Part shown: positions 34,999-43,495 of the stretch, piece after piece
How positions within the stretch are numbered: position 1 is the first letter of the stretch
How the letters are laid out: each line of letters starts with the position of its first letter
Origin: Shinella sp. H4-D48
GTDB lineage: Bacteria > Pseudomonadota > Alphaproteobacteria > Rhizobiales > Rhizobiaceae
DNA: 64,000 nucleotides
Reading direction: 5' to 3'
Assembly (NCBI RefSeq): GCF_022637395.1
Contig: NZ_CP093337.1
Span: 3,184,501-3,248,500, forward strand
Notes under the pieces: model-generated
What the model saw: only the letters and a program-made list of their open reading frames with translations
Databases searched by the model: none
Told to the model about the DNA's origin: nothing
Made by a program: the position numbers and the translations under genes

Positions 34999-35027
34999 AA
35001 AAGGCCGGCGGAAACGCCGGCCTTTTT
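34999..35027 (+). terminator. Rho-independent terminator of chemoreceptor gene
   Basis: AAAAGGCCGGCG and CGCCGGCCTTTTT form a 12-bp stem with a GAAA tetraloop and a T-run, 20 nt after the stop. Confidence 0.93.
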
Positions 35028-35067
35028 CGTTGTAGTCGAAGGCATGCCCGTAACGAGGCTGCCCGGG

Positions 35068-35427
35068 CTACTTCGGCTGGGTTGGTTGCGCCTGCAGCCG
35101 CCCGCGTGAACGCGACCGCGTGGCGTTGGCAAGCCGTTGCGTGGCTTCCTTGCGTTCAAGCTCGGAGAAGAGCGGCTGATATTCCGGCCGCAGCATCAGC
35201 GCCTCCATGGAAAGCTCTGCCTTGCCCGCGTCGAGCAGCCGTTCCAGGCCGGTCGTGCCGGGCTTGAAGACGAGTTCTTTTGCCGCCGCCACGCCGCCGT
35301 TAAGCAGCACGAACCGGCGCAGCAGGACGGGGCGAAAGCCGAGATCGGCGAAGCGGTCATAGAGGCCCACCATCTCCTTGTGAAAACGGGCCTCCACCGC
35401 GGGGCTGGCAACGCGCGGACCCCGCAT
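35068..35427 (-). CDS. Small conserved hypothetical protein overlapping the nucleoside hydrolase gene
   Basis: 119 aa from the ATG at 35427 (MRGPRVASPAVEARFHKEMVG). Mostly helical: 'YDRFADLGFRPVLLRRFVLLNGGVAAAKELVFKPGTTGLERLLDAGKAELSMEALMLRPEYQPLFSELE'. This G-G-V/A-A-A-K plus 'MEALMLRPEY..LF' pattern is one I have seen in unnamed bacterial proteins without known function. The C-terminus is basic and low in complexity (RSRSRGRLQAQPTQPK). The start overlaps the stop of the upstream gene by 1 nt, so it is translationally coupled to the nucleoside hydrolase. Confidence 0.65.
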   Translation of the reverse strand: MRGPRVASPAVEARFHKEMVGLYDRFADLGFRPVLLRRFVLLNGGVAAAKELVFKPGTTGLERLLDAGKAELSMEALMLRPEYQPLFSELERKEATQRLANATRSRSRGRLQAQPTQPK

Positions 35428-36368
35428 CAGAGGCGACCGATGCGCTCGGCAAGCAGCGCGAAGAACCCGTCGGCATCGATATCCTTCATGACCCGGGCAT
35501 TGTGCCTGCGTCCGGTGACCTGCCACCAGTCGACCACCGTCATTCCGGCGGTGAGCGGCGAGGCGGTTTCAACCTCGACATTGCAATCGCGACCGGAGAA
35601 CAGGTCCGGTTTAAGGAGATAGGCGATGACGGTCGGATCGTGCAGCGGCCCGCCGTCGGAGCCGTATTTCTCCACATCGAACCGTTCGAAGAATTCGAGC
35701 ATCTCTACCAGAGCCTTCGCCGGGCGGTTGCCGATGGCGCGGAGCTTTTCGACACGGCTCTTCAGCGTCAGCACCTTGTGTGTGACGTCGAGCGGCATCA
35801 TGACGATCGGAATACCGGACTTGAAGACGGCGGCCGCCGCCTCCGGATCGACATAGACGTTGAATTCGGCCGCCGGCGTGATGTTGCCCCCCTCGAAGAA
35901 GCCACCCCCCATCATGACCAGTTCGCGCACGCGGCCGGCGATCTCGGGCGCCTTTTCCAGCGCCAGGGCGATGTTCGTGAGCGGGCCGAGGGTGCAGAGC
36001 GTGACGGTGCCCGCCGCCTCGCGCTTCAGCGTCTCGATGATGAAGTCGACGGCATGCTGGGGCTGGAGCGGCATCTGCGGCTCGTGCAGTTCCGGGCCGT
36101 CGAGGCCGGTCTTGCCGTGAACATGCTCGGCGGTCACCAGCGGACGGGCAATCGGCCTGTCGGCGCCGGCGAAGACCTTGATGTCGGTACGTCCGCAGAA
36201 CTCCAGAATGATTCGGGCATTTGTAGACGTCCGCGACAGCGGCACATTTCCGGCCACGGTCGTGATGCCGAGGATTTCGAGCTCCGGGCTGCCCAGCCCC
36301 AGCATGATCGCGGCGGCATCGTCCTGGCCAGGATCCGTATCGATGATGATTTTCCTTGGCTCAGACAT
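35427..36368 (-). CDS. Inosine-uridine-preferring nucleoside hydrolase
   Basis: 313 aa from the ATG at 36368 (MSEPRKIIIDTDPGQDDAAAI). The D-T-D-P-G-x-D-D Ca2+ site is intact, with 'GITTVAGNVPLSRTSTNA', 'VTLCTLGPLTNIALAL', 'ELVMMGGGFFEGGNITPAAEFNVYVDPEAA' (ribose-binding N and E) and 'GGPLHDPTVIAYLL' (catalytic His and Ca2+ Asp). It splits ribonucleosides into base and ribose for salvage. No signal peptide is present. Divergent from the small heat-shock gene. Confidence 0.95.
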   Translation of the reverse strand: MSEPRKIIIDTDPGQDDAAAIMLGLGSPELEILGITTVAGNVPLSRTSTNARIILEFCGRTDIKVFAGADRPIARPLVTAEHVHGKTGLDGPELHEPQMPLQPQHAVDFIIETLKREAAGTVTLCTLGPLTNIALALEKAPEIAGRVRELVMMGGGFFEGGNITPAAEFNVYVDPEAAAAVFKSGIPIVMMPLDVTHKVLTLKSRVEKLRAIGNRPAKALVEMLEFFERFDVEKYGSDGGPLHDPTVIAYLLKPDLFSGRDCNVEVETASPLTAGMTVVDWWQVTGRRHNARVMKDIDADGFFALLAERIGRL

Positions 36369-36457
36369 GCCGTTTCGTCCTTGTCTCTTCATGATTTTCG
36401 CCAGCACCGCGCGGACGAAGCGGCGACTATATTTGCGAAATCGCGCTTCGCAAGCGT

Positions 36458-36486
36458 CTTGCGCGGCAGGCGCGCAGTCACCATAT
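36458..36486 (+). promoter_or_regulatory. RpoH (sigma-32)-like promoter of the small heat-shock gene
   Basis: CTTGCG at 36458-36463 and CCATAT at 36481-36486 are separated by 17 nt. They resemble alphaproteobacterial RpoH elements (CTTG...; C-x-x-ATnT). The predicted transcript start near 36493 leaves a leader of about 57 nt, just enough for the two hairpins described next. Confidence 0.5.
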
Positions 36487-36493
36487 TGGTTCC

Positions 36494-36549
36494 GTCGGGG
36501 TGCCGGTATCGGGTCCCGTCTTGGTCGCTTGAAAGCAAGGACTGGATGT
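36494..36549 (+). promoter_or_regulatory. Compact ROSE-like RNA thermometer in the sHSP leader
   Basis: Two hairpins precede the ATG. In the first, CGGG/CCCG and CCG/CGG pairs lie at 36496-36518. In the second, GGTCGCTT (36523-36530) faces AAGGACT (36537-36543), masking the ribosome-binding site AGGA (36538-36541). The strand opposite AGGA reads UCGCU, matching the conserved U[U/C]GCU of ROSE elements, in which a G is excluded or forms a G-G pair so the helix melts on heating. ROSE elements are characteristic of rhizobial small heat-shock genes. Confidence 0.78.
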
Positions 36550-36981
36550 ATGTCTCGCATGACCCCTTTCGCAAGCCCGCTGCTGCTGGGCTTCGACGCC
36601 ATGGAAAAGACCCTCGAGCGTATCGCCAAGGGCAACGATGGCTATCCCCCCTACAATATCGAACGGCTGCGTCCGAACGACACGACGGGTGCGCCGGAGC
36701 GCCTGCGCATCACGCTGGCCGTGGCGGGCTTCTCCGAGGAGGAGCTTGATGTCACGACAGAGGAAAACCAGCTTGTCATCCGCGGCCGCCAGACCGACAG
36801 CAACGAACGGGATTATCTTTACCGCGGTATTGCCGCTCGCCAGTTCCAACGCACATTCGTCCTTGCCGACGGCATGCGCGTGGAGGGTGCCGAGTTGAAG
36901 AACGGCCTTCTCTCGGTCGATCTCATCCGGCCGGAACCGCAGCGAATGGTAAAGAAAATTAACATTTCCGTATCAGACTAG
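36550..36981 (+). CDS. Small heat-shock protein, Hsp20/IbpA family
   Basis: 143 aa from the ATG at 36550 (MSRMTPFASPLLLGFDAMEK), 8 nt after AGGA. The alpha-crystallin domain (about residues 38-130) contains 'RLRITLAVAGFSEEELDVTTEENQLVIRGRQ', 'YLYRGIAARQFQRTFVLADGM' and the conserved 'AELKNGLLSVDL'. This is the class A type with a short C-terminal tail 'KKINISV' (I-x-V interaction motif). It holds unfolding proteins in the cytoplasm. Regulation by heat is suggested by the ROSE-like leader and RpoH-like promoter. Confidence 0.95.
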   Translation: MSRMTPFASPLLLGFDAMEKTLERIAKGNDGYPPYNIERLRPNDTTGAPERLRITLAVAGFSEEELDVTTEENQLVIRGRQTDSNERDYLYRGIAARQFQRTFVLADGMRVEGAELKNGLLSVDLIRPEPQRMVKKINISVSD

Positions 36982-37113
36982 ATCATGAGCCGTTCCTGCG
37001 GGAACACCCCGCCGGACCGTCTCGAGCGTAACCTGATCGCTGACGCACCGAGCTCCCTTATGGACGCGGGCGCCCAGCGGCCGGCACTTGCCGGCATTGC
37101 CATGGAGGCAAAG

Positions 37114-37371
37114 ATGGGACTGAAGACCGTTACCCCCACCGTTTCGAAGGCAGATCTCGCACATCTGGGCGAGGGCGAAGTCGGCTACATCAGGAAGATG
37201 AAGGCGGATGAAGTTTCGCGCGTCTTTCCCGAAGCGCCCGAAATCGACCCCAGCCTCGACCTGTGGGCCCTGTTCGGCGCCGACGGCACGCCGATCCTGC
37301 TGACCGACAATCGTTCCAGCACCTTCTACAAGGCTGCCGAGGACGACCTGCGCACCGTGAGCCTCCACTGA
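37114..37371 (+). CDS. DUF1150 family protein
   Basis: 85 aa from the ATG at 37114, preceded by GGAGG at good spacing (the ATG at 37102 overlaps that site). DUF1150 signature: 'LAHLGEGEVGYIRKMKADEVSRVFPEAP' and 'LDLWALFGADGTPILLTDNR'. In rhizobia this family regularly follows an Hsp20 gene. A role in heat stress is likely by context, but none is proven. Confidence 0.88.
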   Translation: MGLKTVTPTVSKADLAHLGEGEVGYIRKMKADEVSRVFPEAPEIDPSLDLWALFGADGTPILLTDNRSSTFYKAAEDDLRTVSLH

Positions 37372-37392
37372 TCCTGAAGCCGGAGCCTTCCG

Positions 37393-38094
37393 TCAGAGAC
37401 GGCGGAAGGTGAGGTAGGCGGACTTGCGTCCTTCGCGCTTGGCCTTGGCCTCGTAGCGCGTTCCCGGCCAGCCTGCATAGGGCGTCAGCCAGTCGGCCGC
37501 GTTCTCCGCGGTCCATACGAAAGCGGGATGCGCCCCGCAGTGCATCAGCGTCCAGTTGACATAGGTGTCGATGTCGGACGCGAAGCAGAAGTGCCCGCCC
37601 GGTTTCAGCACGCGGGCAAAGCGATCCAGATTGACCCTGGACACGAAGCGCCGCTTCCAGTGCTTTTTCTTCGGCCATGGGTCGGGATAGAGAAGATCGA
37701 TCTGATCGATCGAGGCCGCCGGCAACCAATCCAGAAGTTCCGTCGCATCGTCATCGTAGAGCCGGATGTTCTTCGCGCCCGTATCCTCGATGCTGCCGAT
37801 GAGCTTCGCCATGGAATTGACGAAGGGCTCGACGCCGATGAACGCCGTCTCCGGGGTTTCCTGCGCCCGATGAATGAGATGCTCGCCGCCGCCGAAACCG
37901 ATTTCGAGCCGCACGCGCGCCGGCTTGAAATCGTAGAGCGACGCGATATCGACCGGCGCGGGTTCCGAAAGGTCGACCTTCAGTGCCGGAAGCAGAGTGT
38001 CAAGATGATGCGCCTGCCGCTCCCTCAGCGGTTTTCCCTTTCGACGACCGAAGAAGGCCTCGGTCGCGCGGCTGCGGCGCTCTGCATCGGTCAT
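37393..38094 (-). CDS. trmB: tRNA (guanine-N7-)-methyltransferase
   Basis: 233 aa. SAM-binding '[17 protein letters not shown]', '[15 protein letters not shown]', '[21 protein letters not shown]' (the PDPWPKxxHxxRR substrate/catalytic motif) and 'HFCFASDID'. It methylates G46 of tRNA. It begins 7 nt after metK on the same strand, so the methyltransferase and the SAM supply are co-transcribed. Confidence 0.96.
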   Translation of the reverse strand: MTDAERRSRATEAFFGRRKGKPLRERQAHHLDTLLPALKVDLSEPAPVDIASLYDFKPARVRLEIGFGGGEHLIHRAQETPETAFIGVEPFVNSMAKLIGSIEDTGAKNIRLYDDDATELLDWLPAASIDQIDLLYPDPWPKKKHWKRRFVSRVNLDRFARVLKPGGHFCFASDIDTYVNWTLMHCGAHPAFVWTAENAADWLTPYAGWPGTRYEAKAKREGRKSAYLTFRRL

Positions 38095-38101
38095 GGCGAT
38101 C

Positions 38102-39340
38102 TCAGTTCTTCAGGGCTTCCTTGAGGGCCTTGGCGAGGTCGAGGCGCTCCCAGGAGAAAGAGCCGTCCCGGCCGGCCTTGCGGCCGAAATGACCATAGGC
38201 GGACGTCTTGGCATAGATCGGCTTGTTGAGGTCGAGGTGGCGGCGGATACCCGACGGCGACAGGTCCATGACCTTGCGGATCGCGGCTTCCACCTCGTCT
38301 TCGCTCACCTTGCCCGTGCCATGCAGGTCGACATAGATCGACAGCGGCTGTGCGACGCCGATGGCATAGGAAATCTGGATCGTGCAGCGGTCGGCCAAGC
38401 CGGCGGCCACCACGTTCTTGGCGAGGTAGCGCGCGGCATAGGCAGCCGAACGGTCGACCTTGGTTGTGTCCTTGCCGGAGAAGGCGCCGCCGCCATGCGG
38501 GGCTGCCCCGCCATAGGTGTCCACAATGATCTTGCGGCCGGTCAGGCCGGCGTCACCATCCGGGCCACCGATGACGAACTTGCCCGTCGGGTTGATGTAC
38601 CAGACGCAGTCGTCGGCGATCTTGATGTCGTGGAGGGCCTCGCGAATATAAGGCTCGACGACCTGGCGCACCTTCTTGGAGTCCCAGCTTTCATCGAGAT
38701 GCTGGGTGGACAGGACGATCGAGGCGACGTCGGCGGGCTTGCCGTCGACGTAACGCACGGTCACCTGGCTCTTGGCATCCGGTCCAAGCTTGCCGGCATC
38801 GCCCACGCCCTTCTTGCGGGCCTCGGCGAGCAGCTGAAGGATGCGGTGCGAATAGTAGAGCGGCGCAGGCATCAGCTCCGCCGTTTCACGGCAGGCGTAA
38901 CCGAACATGATGCCCTGGTCGCCGGCACCCTCGTCGCCCTGCCTGTCGGCGGCGTTATCGACGCCCTGGGCGATATCCGCGGACTGGGAATGCAGCAGAA
39001 CGTCGATCTTCGCCGTCTTCCAGTGGAAGCCATCCTGCTCGTAGCCGATGTCACGGATCGCCTTGCGCGCAGCGGACTTGAACTTCGACGGGTTGATGAC
39101 GTCGTGGCCGTTCTTGTCCTTCTTCAGAAGGCTTGGCGGCAGGCGCACTTCACCGGCGATGATAACGCGGTTGGTGGTTGCGAGCGTCTCGCATGCGATG
39201 CGAACCGACCAAGGATCGATTTTCGACTTCACCGCCTCGCGATAGACCAGATCGACGATCTCGTCGGAGATGCGGTCGCAAACCTTGTCCGGATGCCCCT
39301 CGGCGACGGACTCGCTGGTGAAGAGATAATTGCTGCGCAT
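38102..39340 (-). CDS. metK: S-adenosylmethionine synthetase
   Basis: 412 aa. All MetK signatures are present: '[17 protein letters not shown]', '[13 protein letters not shown]' (ATP motif), '[19 protein letters not shown]' (P-loop-like). It is about 28 residues longer than E. coli MetK, mainly around '[30 protein letters not shown]', as is usual in alphaproteobacteria. It makes SAM from methionine and ATP. The 194-nt upstream gap holds the praR terminator and an AT-rich leader; I find no SAM riboswitch motif there. Confidence 0.97.
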   Translation of the reverse strand: MRSNYLFTSESVAEGHPDKVCDRISDEIVDLVYREAVKSKIDPWSVRIACETLATTNRVIIAGEVRLPPSLLKKDKNGHDVINPSKFKSAARKAIRDIGYEQDGFHWKTAKIDVLLHSQSADIAQGVDNAADRQGDEGAGDQGIMFGYACRETAELMPAPLYYSHRILQLLAEARKKGVGDAGKLGPDAKSQVTVRYVDGKPADVASIVLSTQHLDESWDSKKVRQVVEPYIREALHDIKIADDCVWYINPTGKFVIGGPDGDAGLTGRKIIVDTYGGAAPHGGGAFSGKDTTKVDRSAAYAARYLAKNVVAAGLADRCTIQISYAIGVAQPLSIYVDLHGTGKVSEDEVEAAIRKVMDLSPSGIRRHLDLNKPIYAKTSAYGHFGRKAGRDGSFSWERLDLAKALKEALKN

Positions 39341-39482
39341 GCGGGAAGTCCCCTCAAAGAAAACAGACTTCGACGTTGTTATTCATTTCATCGCCCAAAA
39401 ACAAGAACAGAAGGACATAAGAATATCTTTATATCGAAATTTCCTTCTCCGACGCGCCCAGATAGGCCAACGGCGCACGCAC

Positions 39483-39508
39483 AAAAAAAACGGCCCCGAA
39501 GGACCGCC
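39483..39508 (-). terminator. Rho-independent terminator of praR
   Basis: On the reverse strand CGGTCC-TTCG-GGGCCG followed by eight T. It separates praR from metK, so metK must have its own promoter in the next 140 nt. Confidence 0.92.
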
Positions 39509-39534
39509 TTTTCAGACCGTGAAGCTGAGAGCGA

Positions 39535-39957
39535 TCACTCGATTTCGGCTTCGGCTGCCAGTGCCTTCACGAGGTCTACGAGCTTGCGACGCACCTTGGG
39601 ATCGGTGATCTTCACGAAGGCGCGGTTCAGCTGCAGGCCCTCGGAGGACGACAGGAAATCCACCACATAGTTGGAGCTGGAAGCGTCGGCGAAACCGCTC
39701 TGGGAGTCAGCGGTGTCACCGGGTGCGTCCTCGAAAAAGAATGCGACGGGCACATTGAGAATGCTCGAAATATTCTGCAACCGGCTCGCGCCGACTCGGT
39801 TCGTGCCCTTCTCGTATTTCTGAATCTGCTGGAAGGTGATGCCGAGGCTTTCGCCCAGCTTCTCCTGGCTCATACCGAGCATGGTCCTGCGAAGCCGAAT
39901 TCTGCTGCCGACATGGATGTCGATCGGATTCGGCTTCTTCTTGTTTTCCATCATCAC
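39535..39957 (-). CDS. praR: XRE-family HTH regulator, PraR/PhrR type
   Basis: 140 aa. The N-terminal Cro/CI HTH reads 'IRLRRTMLGMSQEKLGESLGITFQQIQKYEKGTNRVGASRLQNISSIL'. The C-terminal half is a conserved helical extension ('RAFVKITDPKVRRKLVDLVKAL'). Location between lnt and metK matches R. leguminosarum praR, which represses quorum-sensing regulators, attachment and biofilm genes, and S. meliloti phrR. It has its own promoter and terminator, so it is likely a single-gene unit. Orthology is inferred from synteny and length. Confidence 0.85.
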   Translation of the reverse strand: MMMENKKKPNPIDIHVGSRIRLRRTMLGMSQEKLGESLGITFQQIQKYEKGTNRVGASRLQNISSILNVPVAFFFEDAPGDTADSQSGFADASSSNYVVDFLSSSEGLQLNRAFVKITDPKVRRKLVDLVKALAAEAEIE

Positions 39958-40077
39958 TTTGGTCCTAACGCGGAAATGGCCCCACCCCGACCGGCACCCT
40001 TACTGAATACTTAACGTCACGTTGTATGCGCGACCTCCGGAGAGTCCGACATTACAGGAGAACGACCGGTGGCGGGC

Positions 40078-40106
40078 ACTATGCTATTTTAGGGGTTTTT
40101 GGTCAA
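40078..40106 (-). promoter_or_regulatory. Predicted sigma-70 promoter of praR
   Basis: On the reverse strand TTGACC, a 17-nt spacer, then CATAGT. It overlaps the lnt stop codon and would give a leader of about 115 nt. PraR-type proteins are known to autorepress, and this leader is the place to look for its operator. Confidence 0.5.
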
Positions 40107-41686
40107 TTCAATCTGTTTCTAAAACCAACGCGCGAAATGCTGGCCACAAGAAAGAAAAGGCCGAGAAGAACGGGAAAGAGCCAATCCCGCCACTTCGACC
40201 ATTCGCCCTGCGCAATTCTACCCGTAAGGGTTGCATCCACAAAACCGGCAATGTCATAAGACAGGCCCGAGATCACCTCGCCCCTGGCGTCGACGATTGC
40301 GGAAATACCGTTGTTGGCGGCGCGAATCAACGGCATGCCGCGCTCCACGGCGCGAAGACGCGCCTGCTGAAAATGCTGGTAGGGTCCGGGCGTGTTGCCG
40401 AACCAGGCATCGTTCGTGACGTTCAGCAGAGCGGCCGCCGCGTCGGATGCGGGACCGATCTCGGAAGGGAAGATCGCCTCGTAGCAGATCAGCGGATAGA
40501 GACCCTTGCCGAGCGCGTTCAACAGCGGATGCTCGCGTGCCGCCGAAAACCCGCCTGGCATGGCCACAGGGGAGACGCCGAGGCTTTCGAAGACATCGGC
40601 AAAGGGCATGTATTCGCCGAAGGGCACAAGATGAACCTTGTCGGCCGCGCCGATGATCTGCCCCTTGCCGTCGATCGCGTAGATCGAGTTGTAGTAGCGC
40701 GGCGCCTTGCCGGACCCCGCGCTTTCGGTGCGCACCGCCCCGGCGATCAAGACCTGGTCGTCATCCAGAACCTGCGCGATCCGCACCAGCGCATCGGGAT
40801 TGTCCGTCAGAATGAAGGGTATGGACGTTTCCGGCCAGACGACGATATCCGGCCGCTTGTCCCCTTCGGCAGGCTTGGCAGCGCTCAGCGCCAGATGTTT
40901 TTCGAAGATGTCCGCGCGGGCGGAATCGTCGAGCTTCATGGCCTGGTCGATGACCGGCTGGACAAGACGGATGACCGTCGCCTGGTTTTCCGGCAACGGC
41001 ACGACATGCAGCGCATAGACGCCACAGCCGACATGGGCTGCAAAGAGGATCACGGCGAGGCCGAGGCCGGCCACCCTTCCCTGCCGCGTGCCGAGCAGCG
41101 CGGGAGCTGCGAAGACGAAGACGGCGAGCACGTTCATGCCGGCGATACCGACGAAGCCTGCGGATTGCATCAGCAGCGGGACCGGCATCATGCCATAGCC
41201 GACGGCATTCCACGGAAAGCCGGTGAACAGCGTGCCACGCAGCCATTCTCCCACGCCGAACGCAAAGGCGAGCGCGGCGATCCGGCCCATGCCATCGGAC
41301 CAGAACAGCCGGGCAAGCGCTGCAGCGAAGCCGTAATAGAAGGCAAGGAAGGCCGGAAGCCCGAGCACTGCGAGCGGCACGGCCCAGGCGAAGGCATCCG
41401 CTTCCACCAGCAAGGCATTGCCGAGCCACCAGAGCCCGCCGACGAAATAGCCGAAGCCGAACAGCCAGCCGATGCGGAAGGCGGGTGCCAGTCGCCGAAT
41501 AAAGCCGGCCTCGGGCGCGGCGGTCGCACCGTCGAGAAGCCAGACCAGCAGGGTGAATGAAACGAACAGCGCCGCCAGGAAGCCGAAGGGCGGCAGTGCC
41601 AGGACGCCGAGCAGGCCGGCAAGAAATGCAACAAGCGCCCGTCTTTTTCCAGACAGGAGCATGACCGTGCCCGCAAGCCGCTCCAT
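40103..41686 (-). CDS. lnt: Apolipoprotein N-acyltransferase
   Basis: 527 aa. About six N-terminal membrane helices (residues 15-215), a periplasmic nitrilase-like domain (about 235-490), and a final helix with a C-terminal FRNRLN. The catalytic triad is visible: Glu in 'IVVWPETSIPF', Lys in 'DKVHLVPFGEYMPF', Cys in 'YPLICYEAIFP'. It adds the third acyl chain to outer-membrane lipoproteins, such as the OmpA-type lipoprotein encoded at 2.4 kb. Lies downstream of the corC gene and its terminator. Confidence 0.96.
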   Translation of the reverse strand: MERLAGTVMLLSGKRRALVAFLAGLLGVLALPPFGFLAALFVSFTLLVWLLDGATAAPEAGFIRRLAPAFRIGWLFGFGYFVGGLWWLGNALLVEADAFAWAVPLAVLGLPAFLAFYYGFAAALARLFWSDGMGRIAALAFAFGVGEWLRGTLFTGFPWNAVGYGMMPVPLLMQSAGFVGIAGMNVLAVFVFAAPALLGTRQGRVAGLGLAVILFAAHVGCGVYALHVVPLPENQATVIRLVQPVIDQAMKLDDSARADIFEKHLALSAAKPAEGDKRPDIVVWPETSIPFILTDNPDALVRIAQVLDDDQVLIAGAVRTESAGSGKAPRYYNSIYAIDGKGQIIGAADKVHLVPFGEYMPFADVFESLGVSPVAMPGGFSAAREHPLLNALGKGLYPLICYEAIFPSEIGPASDAAAALLNVTNDAWFGNTPGPYQHFQQARLRAVERGMPLIRAANNGISAIVDARGEVISGLSYDIAGFVDATLTGRIAQGEWSKWRDWLFPVLLGLFFLVASISRVGFRNRLN

Positions 41687-41732
41687 GCCGTCCCCTTCTT
41701 GTCGCTTTCCCCGAATCAGCCGCGCCAGTCTT

Positions 41733-41777
41733 CCAAAAAACCGGCGCCTTGTCCCGCGTCACGGCAGGACAAGGCGC
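41733..41777 (-). terminator. Rho-independent terminator after the CorC-like gene
   Basis: GCGCCTTGTCC (41744-41754) and GGACAAGGCGC (41767-41777) are perfect 11-bp arms. On the reverse strand they are followed by GGTTTTTT. It ends the miaB-to-corC transcript before lnt. Confidence 0.9.
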
Positions 41778-41807
41778 AGATCATTTTGAAGATTGTTTGA
41801 GGACGGC

Positions 41808-42959
41808 TCAGTCTGTGCCGGTGCTGTCGGCATGCGGCTCCGAAACCGTCGCACGCTCCGGCGTCACCGCCCCCGCCTCGCCCTCGGGTCGACGTTCCCG
41901 ACGGCGCACCGCGCTGGCACGCTTGCGGGTGACACGCACGCGCTTTACGCGACGCGGGTCGGCATCCAGAACGTGGAATTCGAAGCCTGGCACCGCCTGC
42001 ACCACCTCGCCGCGCACCGGAATGCGTCCAAGCGATGCAAAGATAAGGCCGCCAAGCGTATCGGCATCCTCCAGCTGGGCGCGAATATCGAAATCCGGAC
42101 CGATCGCTTCGGCCAGCTCCTCGAGTTCGACGCGGGCATCCGCGATGAACACGTCGTCGCCGGCGCGCTGGATCATGGCCTCTTCGTCGTCGTGCTCGTC
42201 TTCGATATCGCCGACAACCATTTCGACGATGTCCTCCAGCGAGGCGAGACCGTCCGTGCCGCCATATTCATCGATGACGAGCGCCATCTGCGTACGGTCG
42301 GCCTGCATGCGCGCCATCAGGTCGGCGGCCAGCATCGACGGCGGCACGAAGAGGACCTGCCTGATGATGCCAGCTTCCGCGACGGTCTTGGAAAGATCGA
42401 CACGGCCGAGGTCGAATTCGGCTTTCGGCGTGCGAACAGGCTTTTCGCCGTTTGCGGCCACGGCCTTGGCGCCGCTTCGGCGCTTGTTGCGGGCCTGCTT
42501 GGTAACATAGGCGAGCAGGTCGCGGATATGGACCATGCCACGCGGATCATCGAGGCTTTCATGGTAGACCGGCATGCGCGAGCGGCCGGAATCCTCGAAG
42601 ATTACCATCAGCTCGGCGATCGTGATGTCCTGGTCGACGGCCTCGATATCGGCGCGCGGGACCATGACGTCCTCGACCCGCACCTCGCGGAACCGGAGAA
42701 TGTTGTGCAGCATCGCCCGTTCTTCGGGCAGGAAGGCCGGCGAGCCGCCGCTCTCTTCCGTCATCAAGGCCTCTGCGAGGTCCTTGCGGAGGCTGGAGGC
42801 CCCTGTCATGCGCCAAAGCCGCGTTGCACGGGACCAGAGAGATGTCCGGCTCCCGTTTTCCTGCTTCGGCGCGCTGGTACTACTGCCCGCCTCGTCCTGA
42901 CTTGAGGCATCCGCCTCGTGCTTTTCCGTCGCTACGGACTGGTTTCTGAAGTCGCTCAT
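41808..42959 (-). CDS. CorC/HlyC-type CBS domain protein (hemolysin-like)
   Basis: 383 aa from the ATG at 42959 (MSDFRNQSVATEKHEAD). A polar, low-complexity N-terminus (1-60) is followed by 'EERAMLHNILRFREVRVEDVMVPRADIEAV' and two CBS domains (about 105-235). The C-terminal CorC_HlyC domain has 'VIDEYGGTDGLASLEDIVEMVVGDIEDEHDDEE' and 'GEVVQAVPGFEFHVLDADPRRVKRVRV'. It lacks the DUF21 membrane domain of TlyC/YfjD types, so it is the soluble CorC form linked to Mg/Co efflux. The position after ybeY is typical. Confidence 0.93.
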   Translation of the reverse strand: MSDFRNQSVATEKHEADASSQDEAGSSTSAPKQENGSRTSLWSRATRLWRMTGASSLRKDLAEALMTEESGGSPAFLPEERAMLHNILRFREVRVEDVMVPRADIEAVDQDITIAELMVIFEDSGRSRMPVYHESLDDPRGMVHIRDLLAYVTKQARNKRRSGAKAVAANGEKPVRTPKAEFDLGRVDLSKTVAEAGIIRQVLFVPPSMLAADLMARMQADRTQMALVIDEYGGTDGLASLEDIVEMVVGDIEDEHDDEEAMIQRAGDDVFIADARVELEELAEAIGPDFDIRAQLEDADTLGGLIFASLGRIPVRGEVVQAVPGFEFHVLDADPRRVKRVRVTRKRASAVRRRERRPEGEAGAVTPERATVSEPHADSTGTD

Positions 42960-42972
42960 TGGTCCAAACTGG

Positions 42973-43479
42973 TTAATCGGGATCGTCCCCGTATGGGTCA
43001 GATAGGCCAAGCCCGGCAAGAATGCGAGTCTCAAGCCCTTCCATTTTTTCCGCCTCTTCGTCGTCCATATGATCATAGCCGAAGAGATGCAGAAATCCAT
43101 GCACCATCAGATGCGTGAGATGGTCGTCGAAAGACTTGCCGAGTTCGGCAGCCTCGCGGGTCAATGTTTCCTCTGCAAAAATGATATCGCCGAGCATCGG
43201 CCCCGGCATTTTGCCGGGCGTCAGCGGGAAGGCTGGGAAGGACAGGACGTTGGTCGGCTTGTCCTGGCTGCGCCATTGCGCATTGATGCCGCGGATCTCC
43301 GCGTCATTGGTGAAAACGAGGGAGACTTCCGGTGCACCTGTTTTCGGAAAGGGCTGCTTTTCATTGTCGCGCAGAAAATCGGCGGCAGCACCGAGCACCC
43401 GCTTGCTCATGTCGAGCAGATGCGCCTCGGAGGGCCATAGGCCCTCCTCTATGGAAATTTGGATATCAAGTTCGCTCAT
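42973..43479 (-). CDS. ybeY: Endoribonuclease YbeY (16S rRNA maturation)
   Basis: 168 aa from the ATG at 43479 (MSELDIQISIEEGLWPSEA). The metal site 'HLMVHGFLHLFGYDH' (H-x3-H-x5-H) and 'GINAQWRSQDKPTNVLSFP' identify the family. It processes the 16S rRNA 3' end and supports ribosome quality control. It lies between phoH (16 nt) and the CorC-like gene (13 nt). In S. meliloti loss of YbeY causes pleiotropic symbiosis defects. Confidence 0.96.
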   Translation of the reverse strand: MSELDIQISIEEGLWPSEAHLLDMSKRVLGAAADFLRDNEKQPFPKTGAPEVSLVFTNDAEIRGINAQWRSQDKPTNVLSFPAFPLTPGKMPGPMLGDIIFAEETLTREAAELGKSFDDHLTHLMVHGFLHLFGYDHMDDEEAEKMEGLETRILAGLGLSDPYGDDPD

Positions 43480-43495
43480 TGGACTTGTCGACCGC

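Noticed and set aside
39341-39534. Possible SAM riboswitch upstream of metK
   Set aside because: I looked for SAM-II and SAM-V-like pseudoknot motifs in the leader. The segment is AT-rich without the conserved core, and most of it is the praR terminator plus a plain promoter region.
40106-40124. ICE-like half-site (TTTCTAAAA) near the lnt end
   Set aside because: Only the right arm matches; the left arm (TTCAATC) does not resemble TTTAGAA, and it lies inside the lnt coding end.
41744-41777. Perfect 11-bp inverted repeat considered as an operator of lnt
   Set aside because: On the reverse strand it is followed by GGTTTTTT just after the CorC-like gene, which makes a Rho-independent terminator the simpler explanation.
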